Of a DNA stretch of 7,108 nucleotides, positions 1 to 6,010 are shown piece after piece. Within the stretch, counting starts at the first letter, position 1. Each line of letters starts with the position of its first letter. Below the pieces are notes generated by a model. The model did not search any database. It had not been told where the DNA came from and saw only the letters and a program-made list of their open reading frames with translations. This DNA is from an uncultured Bacteroidales bacterium. Lineage in GTDB: Bacteria; Bacteroidota; Bacteroidia; Bacteroidales; UBA932. The stretch spans positions 1 through 7,108 of the forward strand of contig CAMOKK010000069.1 in the NCBI GenBank assembly GCA_946617545.1, in the 5' to 3' direction. Both the position numbers and the translations under genes were made by a program.

Positions 1-2152
1 CACGCAGAGCAGCCGTTGTGTCGCGCTGAACGGCCGTGGAGTCGGCAAGGGTGGCGAGAGAATCGGCCTGGGCCTTTTTGATAGCCTCAAGCTCTTTACG
101 GAGGGCCTCCGTGCGTGCACGCTCTTGCTCCGCCACAATAGCCAGGGAGTCCCGGATGGCTATGTCACGGTGAATCTTGCCGATATGGCCGGGGAAGTAA
201 TCCTCCGTCTGCACAAAGACGGCATGCGGGCGGGCCAGGTAGGCCATGCGCTCACTCCGGCGGGGTACCAGGGCGGTCACATCCAGCGGGGAGGAAGGAC
301 GGCGATCCGGGTCCCAGCGGAAGCCCTTGAGGGTTTTGTCCTCTTCCGGCAGCTGCACGGTGGGATAGCCGTCGTTCTTGGGATTGTCGTAGTAATAAAT
401 GCGCTCCATCTGCCCGCCCGAAAACGTGGCATAAATCATCTTGGATTCCACTTTGTTCACCGTGGCCAGGGCCCCGTTCTCCTCCAGGTAGAAGAGGGAG
501 GAAGCTCCGCCCAGGGCGTCGAAGCGTGTGAGGGCGTTGGTGGAGTCAAAGTAGGCCACCATCTCCGTTCCGCGAATCTGGTCGTAGGCGCCGGCGGCCT
601 CCTCTATGGTGATGAAGGCGTTGGACAGCAGGTGGGCCCGCTGCATGCGCTTCTCCTTGATAACCACGTACATGCTGTCAGAGGCATACTGGCGGTTGCC
701 CTCGTTGTAGAAAATGGGGTTCTTGTACAGGCGGGCCAGGGAGTCCAGGTCTGTGTAAGTGAGCGAATCGGAAGCCATCTGCATGTTGCGGCGGAACATG
801 CGCACGTTGCCGGAGCCCCAGACGAAGTTAATCTTGGTGGTGTCGGGCGGAGGCGGAAGGGTGTCTGCGGGGGCCGTCGGCGAGGCGGTGGAATCGGCCG
901 GGGCTTCCGGCTCTGCCTGCGGCTTTTCTTCCTGCGGCTCCGGCTCCTGAAGCTTTCCGGCCTTGCGGGCCGCCTCTTTCTCCCGCTGTTCGCGGATGGC
1001 ACGGGCGGCTTCCGCCGCGGCCAGCTCGGGGTTGTTCTTGGCGGCTTCGGCCGCAGCCTGGGCGGCCGCCTCGGCGGCCTTCTTGCGGTATTCCATCACC
1101 GGGTCTCCGGAAATGTCCTTCAGGCGGGTCCGGGCATCGGCCACCCAGGCGTCGGGAACGTCACAGCGGCGGATGGCGCGGGAAAGGAGGATATCGGCCC
1201 CTATATAGATGGAGTCCCTGTTTTCTTCCTCTTCGGTGACGGTCATGACGGCAGGATCGCGGGTCATCCGGATTTGGGAAAGGGAGTCCGTGTATTCCAT
1301 CTTTCCGGCCAGGCCGAAGACATTGCGGGTGGTGTCCATGATTTCCACGTTCCCCAGCATGACCACGTCTTTTGTGAAGCGGGAATAGTAGAGGGAGTCG
1401 CACCAGACTTCCTGGTCCTCGGTGAGGGCGTGTACCTTGCGGCGGAAGAAGAACAGCTCGCGGGGGCGGTCGTACCAGCCGTCGTTGGCGCTCAGCATCT
1501 CCTTGCCCTGCCACATGTCCGTTCCGTAGCCGAAGTAGGCGGTGGACAGGTCGGAGCGGTATTCCAGGCGGGAGGTCTTGATGAAGGTGGTGTCCAGGTA
1601 CATGTTCACCTGGTCGTTGAACACGAAGAGGCGGGCCTTGGAGTCGTAGGTGCCGTAAATGCTTTCGATAACCTGGCCGTCCTTGTCACGCATGGCGCCG
1701 CCGCCGGAGAAAATGGCCACGGAGTCCTTGGTGTTATAGTCCAGGTAACGGGTGCGGAGGGTGTTGTGGTCGGCGTCTTCCAGCTGCACCAGGTCTCCGC
1801 GGAACTTGGCCATGTTGTCGTCCACCACGTACTGCAGGGTGTTGGAAGAAAGCTGGGTGTTTTCCTGGATAATCTGCACATGGCCCGTGGCGTCGATGAT
1901 GTTGGTCTGGACGTTCCAGAGGGCCGTGTCGCAGAGAAGATAGGTGTTGTTATGCAGGAATTTGGCGGGGCCCACCACCTTGCGGAAGCTCTGCCCGTCC
2001 TTCTCGATGAGCTGGGCGCTCCGGGAGCTCAGGAGATAGACTTTCTGATTGTCGCGGGCCTCCTGGGGACGGGGGCTATAAGCCAAAGCCGCCGCTGCGA
2101 AAGGCAGCAGCAGCACGGGGATAAACCATTTATGAGAGCCCCTCAGAATCAC
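1..2152 (-). CDS. OstA-like protein (LptA/LptD N-domain family), 3' end outside window
   Basis: The frame is open from 2152 to base 1, giving about 717 residues with no stop, so the C-terminus is missing. Translation begins MILRGSHKWFIPVLLLPFAA, a signal-peptide-like start, followed by beta-rich OstA-type repeats with short 'GNV/GHV' turns (roughly residues 38-330 and again 440-520). Such proteins form a beta-jellyroll that binds or conducts lipopolysaccharide in the periplasm; the assignment rests on this pattern and on position after a SurA gene, as in other Bacteroidales. The start is a GTG whose bases overlap the SurA stop (GTGA). There is an in-frame TGA 24 bases upstream, and the first in-frame ATG lies well past the signal peptide, so GTG is the best choice. 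An Ala/Glu/Lys coiled-coil plus Pro-rich insert (355-439) and a charged tail (662-717) are unusual. It may be a separate LptA-like protein or a longer lineage-specific form. Confidence 0.85.
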   Translation of the reverse strand, partial: MILRGSHKWFIPVLLLPFAAAALAYSPRPQEARDNQKVYLLSSRSAQLIEKDGQSFRKVVGPAKFLHNNTYLLCDTALWNVQTNIIDATGHVQIIQENTQLSSNTLQYVVDDNMAKFRGDLVQLEDADHNTLRTRYLDYNTKDSVAIFSGGGAMRDKDGQVIESIYGTYDSKARLFVFNDQVNMYLDTTFIKTSRLEYRSDLSTAYFGYGTDMWQGKEMLSANDGWYDRPRELFFFRRKVHALTEDQEVWCDSLYYSRFTKDVVMLGNVEIMDTTRNVFGLAGKMEYTDSLSQIRMTRDPAVMTVTEEEENRDSIYIGADILLSRAIRRCDVPDAWVADARTRLKDISGDPVMEYRKKAAEAAAQAAAEAAKNNPELAAAEAARAIREQREKEAARKAGKLQEPEPQEEKPQAEPEAPADSTASPTAPADTLPPPPDTTKINFVWGSGNVRMFRRNMQMASDSLTYTDLDSLARLYKNPIFYNEGNRQYASDSMYVVIKEKRMQRAHLLSNAFITIEEAAGAYDQIRGTEMVAYFDSTNALTRFDALGGASSLFYLEENGALATVNKVESKMIYATFSGGQMERIYYYDNPKNDGYPTVQLPEEDKTLKGFRWDPDRRPSSPLDVTALVPRRSERMAYLARPHAVFVQTEDYFPGHIGKIHRDIAIRDSLAIVAEQERARTEALRKELEAIKKAQADSLATLADSTAVQRDTTAALR
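2..169 (-). other. Charged helical tail of OstA-like protein (partial)
   Basis: From residue about 662 the protein leaves beta-rich sequence and becomes charged and helical, with EQERARTEALRKELEAIKKA followed by a Ser/Thr/Asp/Ala-rich run that reaches the window edge. It looks like a coiled coil leading into a linker. What it connects to cannot be seen because the gene continues beyond base 1. Confidence 0.55.
836..1090 (-). other. Low-complexity coiled-coil and Pro-rich insert in OstA-like protein
   Basis: Residues about 355-439 of the OstA-like protein are of a different character from the rest. The first half is an Ala/Glu/Lys/Arg run (for example KKAAEAAAQAAAEAAK), which predicts a long charged helix similar in style to TolA domain II. 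The second half is rich in Glu-Pro, then Ser/Thr/Ala/Pro, and ends with PPPPDTTK. It separates two beta-rich OstA-type portions. A flexible periplasmic spacer is an inference from composition only. Confidence 0.7.
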
Positions 2153-3534
2153 TGTTTGTGGGCGTTCCAGACGTCACGGGTGAATTCGCACTGGGAGAAC
2201 AAGGGGTCTATCACAATGTAGGTTCCCTTGATTTTCTCTTCCAGGAACTTGTCTACGGCCTCCTGCTGTTTGATGGCGGTCACACTCTCCAGAATCTGGG
2301 TGTAGTCGTTCTCAAAGGTAGCGGTGTGGGCGGGCAGAATCTTGTCCACCTTCACAATCTTGTATACCAGGTTGCCCTGCCGGCCCTGGAGATAACCCTC
2401 GTTGTCGGCCGATTCCACGGGTTTGGAGATTTCCCCTTCCTTGAGGTCTTTGATGGCGGCATAATCGGCCGGCTTCAGCTGGTCTATCTCGAAATAGGCC
2501 GATCCGGTGGAAGGGTCTGCCATCTGGCCGCCGTTGGTGCGGGTGGCAGGGTCTTCGGAGAAGAAGCGGGCGGCCAGCGAGAACTCGATTTCACCGGCCT
2601 CAATCTGGGTTTTCAGGCTGTCCAGGGTGTGGAAGGCCTTTTCGCGGTCCTGGACGGTGTACTGCGGCTTAATCAGGATATGGCGGGCGTTGAACATGTC
2701 TCCCTTCTTCTCTATCACTTCGATGATGTGGAAGCCATCGGGCGTTTCCACAATCTGGGAGATGACACCGGGGCGGAGGGCCATGGCGGCGTCCGAGAAG
2801 GCCGGCCAGAAGATGGACTTGGAGGCCATGCCCAGCTCGCCGCCGCGGCGGGCGCTGCCCGGGTCTTCGGAATAGATGCGGGCCAGGGTGGAGAACTTCT
2901 CTCCGTTCATGATGCGTTCCCGCAGGCTCAGGAGCTTTTCACGCACCAACACGGCAGCCGCCTCGCGGTCGGGGTAGATGCAGATCTGGCTCAGCTGATA
3001 CTTCACAGGTACCATAGGAAGGTCCTGAGGGTCCGTTTTCTTGATGTACTCCTGTACGTCGAAGGGCGTCACCTCGGAGATTTTGCTGGCTACGTTGAAG
3101 CGTTCCTGCTCCGTGAGGCTCTGCTCTTCCAGGGCCTTGCGCCACTCCTGACGAAGCTTGAAGAGGGGCTTGCCGAAGTATTTCTCCATCTCCTCGTCTC
3201 CGCCCAGCTGGGTGCGGAACCAGTCTATGCGCTGGGACAGGTTGCTTTCCACCATGTCGGACCCTACGGTAAGGGAGTCTATGCGGGCCTGCATAAGGAA
3301 AACCTTGCTTTCCATCATCTGCTGCAGGATTTCGCAGCGGAGGTCTTTGTCGCTGGAAGAGCCGCCGGCCCTCCGCTGCTGCACTTCCGATTCAATGTCT
3401 GACAAGAGGATGGTTTCTCCACCCACGATGGCCACCGTCTTGTCTGCCACGCCCCTGTACTTCTGGGCGTTCAGGGGGAGGCAGGCAGCAAGGAGCCCGG
3501 CCGCCACCACTACAAAGCTATTTTTCATTTTCAT
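2149..3534 (-). CDS. surA: SurA-like periplasmic chaperone / peptidyl-prolyl isomerase
   Basis: This 461-residue exported protein has the SurA layout: a signal sequence (1-23), a SurA-N-type helical domain (about 30-170, opening VADKTVAIVGGETILLSDIE), a first parvulin domain (about 176-278, with FSTLARIYSEDPGSARRGGELG) and a second (about 282-395, opening NARHILIK and including a shorter NGGQM segment), then a C-terminal helix. SurA proteins escort unfolded outer-membrane proteins, including the LPS translocon, across the periplasm and can isomerise proline bonds. The start overlaps the preceding gene by 17 bases; a second ATG two codons in (3528) is an equally possible start. The stop overlaps the OstA-like GTG. 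Residues 15-18 (LAAC) resemble a lipobox, yet LNA followed by Q at 24 also fits signal peptidase I, so lipidation is uncertain. Confidence 0.92.
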   Translation of the reverse strand: MKMKNSFVVVAAGLLAACLPLNAQKYRGVADKTVAIVGGETILLSDIESEVQQRRAGGSSSDKDLRCEILQQMMESKVFLMQARIDSLTVGSDMVESNLSQRIDWFRTQLGGDEEMEKYFGKPLFKLRQEWRKALEEQSLTEQERFNVASKISEVTPFDVQEYIKKTDPQDLPMVPVKYQLSQICIYPDREAAAVLVREKLLSLRERIMNGEKFSTLARIYSEDPGSARRGGELGMASKSIFWPAFSDAAMALRPGVISQIVETPDGFHIIEVIEKKGDMFNARHILIKPQYTVQDREKAFHTLDSLKTQIEAGEIEFSLAARFFSEDPATRTNGGQMADPSTGSAYFEIDQLKPADYAAIKDLKEGEISKPVESADNEGYLQGRQGNLVYKIVKVDKILPAHTATFENDYTQILESVTAIKQQEAVDKFLEEKIKGTYIVIDPLFSQCEFTRDVWNAHKQ

Positions 3535-4414
3535 AAATCACAAACTTGTTGTTGCGCAAGGCATCTTCCATGAGGCTTTTCTCCAAACTCTCCTCCAAGT
3601 CATGCTTGCGGGCGCTCAAAAGAATCTCCCGGATTCTTTCCTGGCAGTATTCCAGCGGGGCTGTCTTGCCTTCGGGAACCACCTCCGCCACAAAAATCAC
3701 ATGTTTGTTGCCGGCCTCATCCTCCGTTTCCACGAAGGGTTTCCTGGCCGACAAGCCCTTCACCCCCTGCACCAGCGTCCGGTACTCCACCCCGGCGTCG
3801 CGGGCCAAGGAGAGGGCATCGGCCCAGGTGTCGGCCTGGTCTACGTATTTGAGGGCCACGGAGGAAGCCAGGGAATCCACTTCCATCACCTCCATGTCGT
3901 CGTCGGAGGAGATTTTCTCCTTGATGACTTTGAGGATGCGGGCATCGGCCGGGATAATCAGATAGCGGGCCTTGAGCACCGGACGCTCCAGACGGAAGCG
4001 CTCCGGGTTGTCCTGGTAGTAGCGGTCAATCTCTTCCGCCGTTACCAGGGTGTCCAGGCGCTGACGGATGTAGAGCTGCTCATAACGGTATTTGATGAGG
4101 TTCTTCCGGTATTCTTCCAGCTCCGCGCTCACGTCTTTCTCCTGCTCGGAGAGCTGCTCTTCGGCCATGTCCATCAGGAGGATATCCTGAGCCCAGGACT
4201 GGATGTACTGGCGGGCCAGGGCACAGCTGTCTTCCGAACTTACGCCGGCGGGGATATAGCTTTCCAGCTGGCTGCGGTGAAGGCGCTGGTTGCCCACCTT
4301 GGCCACCACTTCCCCTCCGAAGAGCTCACTGGTGGTTTCCTGCAGCCGGCTCACGGCCTTGCAGGACGCCAGGCTCAGCAGAATCAGAACTCCTATGTAT
4401 GTTTTCCCTTTCAT
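3518..4414 (-). CDS. SurA-N-type lipoprotein with degenerate PPIase region
   Basis: This 298-residue protein has a short signal peptide ending in a lipobox (LASC, Cys18), so it is probably a lipoprotein. Residues 36-55 (VVAKVGNQRLHRSQLESYIP) match the opening of SurA/PpiD N-terminal domains. They are followed by long charged helices (about 60-120) and a TAEEIDRYYQDNPERF segment (125-140), the usual lead-in to a parvulin domain. The following region (about 146-256) begins ARYLIIP but lacks the HILI and GGxLG signatures of an active parvulin, so catalysis is doubtful; a chaperone-only role is inferred. The C-terminus is helical. Its ATG overlaps the PBP4 stop as ATGA and its end overlaps the SurA-like gene. 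Bacteroidales often carry such a paired SurA-type gene, usually annotated peptidylprolyl isomerase. Confidence 0.85.
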   Translation of the reverse strand: MKGKTYIGVLILLSLASCKAVSRLQETTSELFGGEVVAKVGNQRLHRSQLESYIPAGVSSEDSCALARQYIQSWAQDILLMDMAEEQLSEQEKDVSAELEEYRKNLIKYRYEQLYIRQRLDTLVTAEEIDRYYQDNPERFRLERPVLKARYLIIPADARILKVIKEKISSDDDMEVMEVDSLASSVALKYVDQADTWADALSLARDAGVEYRTLVQGVKGLSARKPFVETEDEAGNKHVIFVAEVVPEGKTAPLEYCQERIREILLSARKHDLEESLEKSLMEDALRNNKFVIYENEK

Positions 4415-5886
4415 CTATCTTGCAAAGATACTAATTTTTTGAGCATTTCCATCAGGACAGGGCGCACCTGCGAGGCGCCCACGAGGGCATTGTTGGTGAG
4501 GATGGAGAAAGTGACCGCCGGCTTGCCGTCCGTGCCCAGGATATAGCCGGAATAGCAGAGGGTGCCTCCCAGGGAGCCGCTTTTCATGCGAACCCGTTCG
4601 CAGCCGGGGAAACGAATCATGGACAGGGTTCCCTCGCCGGGCTTGGGAAGGGAGGCGAGGAAAGCCGGGAAGGCCGGGCTCGCCTGCATGGCCTCCAGGA
4701 AGGAGACCATCCACTCCGCCGTCACATAATTGGAGCGGGAGAGCCCGCTGCCATCGGCAAATTCTACCTGGTCCAGTTTGAGCCCCAGGTCCCTCAGGAC
4801 CTCGCTTTCCGCCACCAAGCAGCTGTCGTACACGGCTATGCCGCTGGCCTTTTCTCCCATGGCGCGGAGCATGCTTTCCGCGTAGAAATTGTCGCTTCTC
4901 TCGTTGGTGATGCGGGCGATATCGGCCAGGGTGGGACTCTCCGTAAAACCTATCTCCCGGGGCTTGCCGGCCTTTTCCAATTCCACGAAGTCCGAGCCCT
5001 GGATGTATCCGGCCCGGCTCACATGGGCATAGCCGCCGGTGACTTCCCAACCGGTGTCCTTGAGGTTTTTCCAGAAGTAATAGGCGCAGGTGAGGTCTCC
5101 GTATTTGTTGGAGGTGTTTTCCGTCTTGGGCTTTCGGTCTATGGCAAAAGTGCCGCGCATCTGGGCATAGGGGGCCAGGTCTGTGGTAAAGAGGTACAGG
5201 CTGTTGCCGCTGCCCTTGGGCCCGGTGATGCCGAAGTTGCTCACTTGCAGCCAGGGGGTTTCGGGATAAGTCTGGGTAAGGCCGATGGGTTTCCCCACCT
5301 CCGTGGCCCGCACGTCCATGTCTATGGTGTTTTCGTAGAAGCAGAGGGCGTTGCCGCCGGTGCCGTAGTAGGTGCCGGTGTCTTCATAATCCCAGGAGGT
5401 GTGCTCCAGGTGGCCTTCGTAGGCGCTTCCGTCTCCGATGATGCGACCGTGGATGCGCTCGATGCCGTTGCTCCTGAGGATGGTTTTCCACTTCCAGAAA
5501 AGGGCGTCCGGCTTCAGGGCGATAGAGTCCTGCGTGCCCGTGGTGGGGTCTCCCCCGCCGATGATGTAAAGGTCTCCCTTCAGGGTGCCGTCTTCAACGG
5601 TGCCGGTGTAGCCCAGGCCGGTTTTGAAGCGATAGGCCGGGCCGAAGGCATGCAGTGCCACGCCGGTGGTGACCAGTTTGCGGTTGGAGGCCGGCATCAG
5701 GCGTATGCCCGGGTTGTGGCTGGCCAGCACATGGCCGGCGGCGTCCTGGGCGTAAACGGCCCAGGAAGAGCCTTTGAGGGGCTCCCGTGCGGCGGCTTCA
5801 TTCACGTATTGCTGGGCAGCATTTTGTGCCAGGGCGGCGCTCACGCCGAGGGCCAGGCCCAGAAAGATGCTTACGGTCTTTTTCAT
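4411..5886 (-). CDS. dacB: D-alanyl-D-alanine carboxypeptidase/endopeptidase (PBP4, peptidase S13)
   Basis: This 491-residue protein belongs to the class C penicillin-binding proteins, which remove the terminal D-Ala from peptidoglycan stems and cut cross-links in the periplasm. A signal peptide (1-20, ending AALA before QN) precedes the three active-site motifs: S67-N-R-K70 within MPASNRK, S331-D-N333 within NERSDNFYAE, and K435-S-G437 within RMKSGSLGG. The conserved DGSGLSR block is at 378-384. The 264-residue gap between the first two motifs fits the inserted domains of E. coli PBP4, and total length is normal. The frame is open upstream to an ATG at 6045, but that extension would overlap the CapA gene and bury the signal peptide, so 5886 is chosen. 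The stop overlaps the next gene's ATG. A TAnnTTTG box lies just upstream. Confidence 0.95.
   Translation of the reverse strand: MKKTVSIFLGLALGVSAALAQNAAQQYVNEAAAREPLKGSSWAVYAQDAAGHVLASHNPGIRLMPASNRKLVTTGVALHAFGPAYRFKTGLGYTGTVEDGTLKGDLYIIGGGDPTTGTQDSIALKPDALFWKWKTILRSNGIERIHGRIIGDGSAYEGHLEHTSWDYEDTGTYYGTGGNALCFYENTIDMDVRATEVGKPIGLTQTYPETPWLQVSNFGITGPKGSGNSLYLFTTDLAPYAQMRGTFAIDRKPKTENTSNKYGDLTCAYYFWKNLKDTGWEVTGGYAHVSRAGYIQGSDFVELEKAGKPREIGFTESPTLADIARITNERSDNFYAESMLRAMGEKASGIAVYDSCLVAESEVLRDLGLKLDQVEFADGSGLSRSNYVTAEWMVSFLEAMQASPAFPAFLASLPKPGEGTLSMIRFPGCERVRMKSGSLGGTLCYSGYILGTDGKPAVTFSILTNNALVGASQVRPVLMEMLKKLVSLQDR
4423..4430 (-). promoter_or_regulatory. Candidate internal promoter -7 box (TATCTTTG)
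   Basis: The minus strand reads TATCTTTG eight bases before the ATG of the SurA-N-type lipoprotein, an exact fit to the Bacteroidetes -7 consensus TAnnTTTG. It is embedded in the last codons of PBP4. I see no clear TTTG -33 partner at the expected distance, so it may be a weak internal promoter or a chance codon match. Confidence 0.35.
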
Positions 5887-5890
5887 ATTG

Positions 5891-5898
5891 CAAAAGTA
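5891..5898 (-). promoter_or_regulatory. Candidate dacB promoter -7 box (TACTTTTG)
   Basis: The minus strand reads TACTTTTG, matching the Bacteroidetes -7 consensus TAnnTTTG, and ends only four bases before the PBP4 ATG. A start site at the usual distance would fall at or next to the ATG, giving a leaderless or nearly leaderless mRNA. No clear TTTG -33 element is present about 20 bases upstream. It sits in the only A+T-rich gap of the window, which supports a promoter here. Confidence 0.5.
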
Positions 5899-5922
5899 CA
5901 GCTTTTTCCGCATAAATAATGC

Positions 5923-5937
5923 CAGACTAAGAGTCTG
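5923..5937. other. Small perfect hairpin between CapA gene and dacB
   Basis: CAGACT and AGTCTG form a perfect 6-bp stem around a 3-base loop. In the minus-strand transcript it lies after the CapA stop and before the dacB box, followed by an A+T-rich stretch (GCATTATTTATG) but no real U-tract. It could be a weak terminator or attenuating hairpin, or simply part of the left arm of the larger inverted repeat. Confidence 0.4.
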
Positions 5938-5967
5938 TTTTGAAATGATTGATATTATTATTTTTGT

Positions 5968-5991
5968 GGAAATTTCCGAGGAAAATTTACC
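5968..5991. other. Tandem palindrome-like units, possible operator
   Basis: GGAAATTTCC (5968-5977) is a perfect 10-bp palindrome. After two bases, GGAAAATTTACC (5980-5991) is a near copy. The pair lies in the intergenic A+T-rich segment about 80-105 bases upstream of the dacB ATG. It could bind a dimeric regulator, but A+T-rich DNA produces such patterns readily, and neither unit is followed by a T-tract that would make a terminator. Confidence 0.25.
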
Positions 5992-6010
5992 CCAAAGAGA
6001 CATAAAGAAT

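Noticed and set aside
125..2221. 698-codon open frame on the plus strand
   Set aside because: It lies antisense to the OstA-like gene, whose frame gives a signal peptide and OstA-type repeats. The plus-strand translation is Gly/Val/His-rich with no recognisable domain, as expected for the shadow of a G+C-rich gene.
2158..3402. 414-codon open frame on the plus strand
   Set aside because: It is antisense to the SurA-like gene, with shadow composition and no domain.
3158..4546. 462-codon open frame on the plus strand
   Set aside because: It runs antisense across three real overlapping genes and shows no domain or signal.
4415..5050. 211-codon open frame on the minus strand inside dacB
   Set aside because: It is an alternative frame of the PBP4 gene with Arg/Gly/Pro-rich shadow sequence.
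5023..5919. 298-codon open frame on the plus strand
   Set aside because: It is antisense to the PBP4 gene, whose three active-site motifs are intact.
5968..6010. Intrinsic terminator after the CapA gene
   Set aside because: The palindromes here have tiny loops and no U-tract follows on either strand, so they do not make a convincing terminator.
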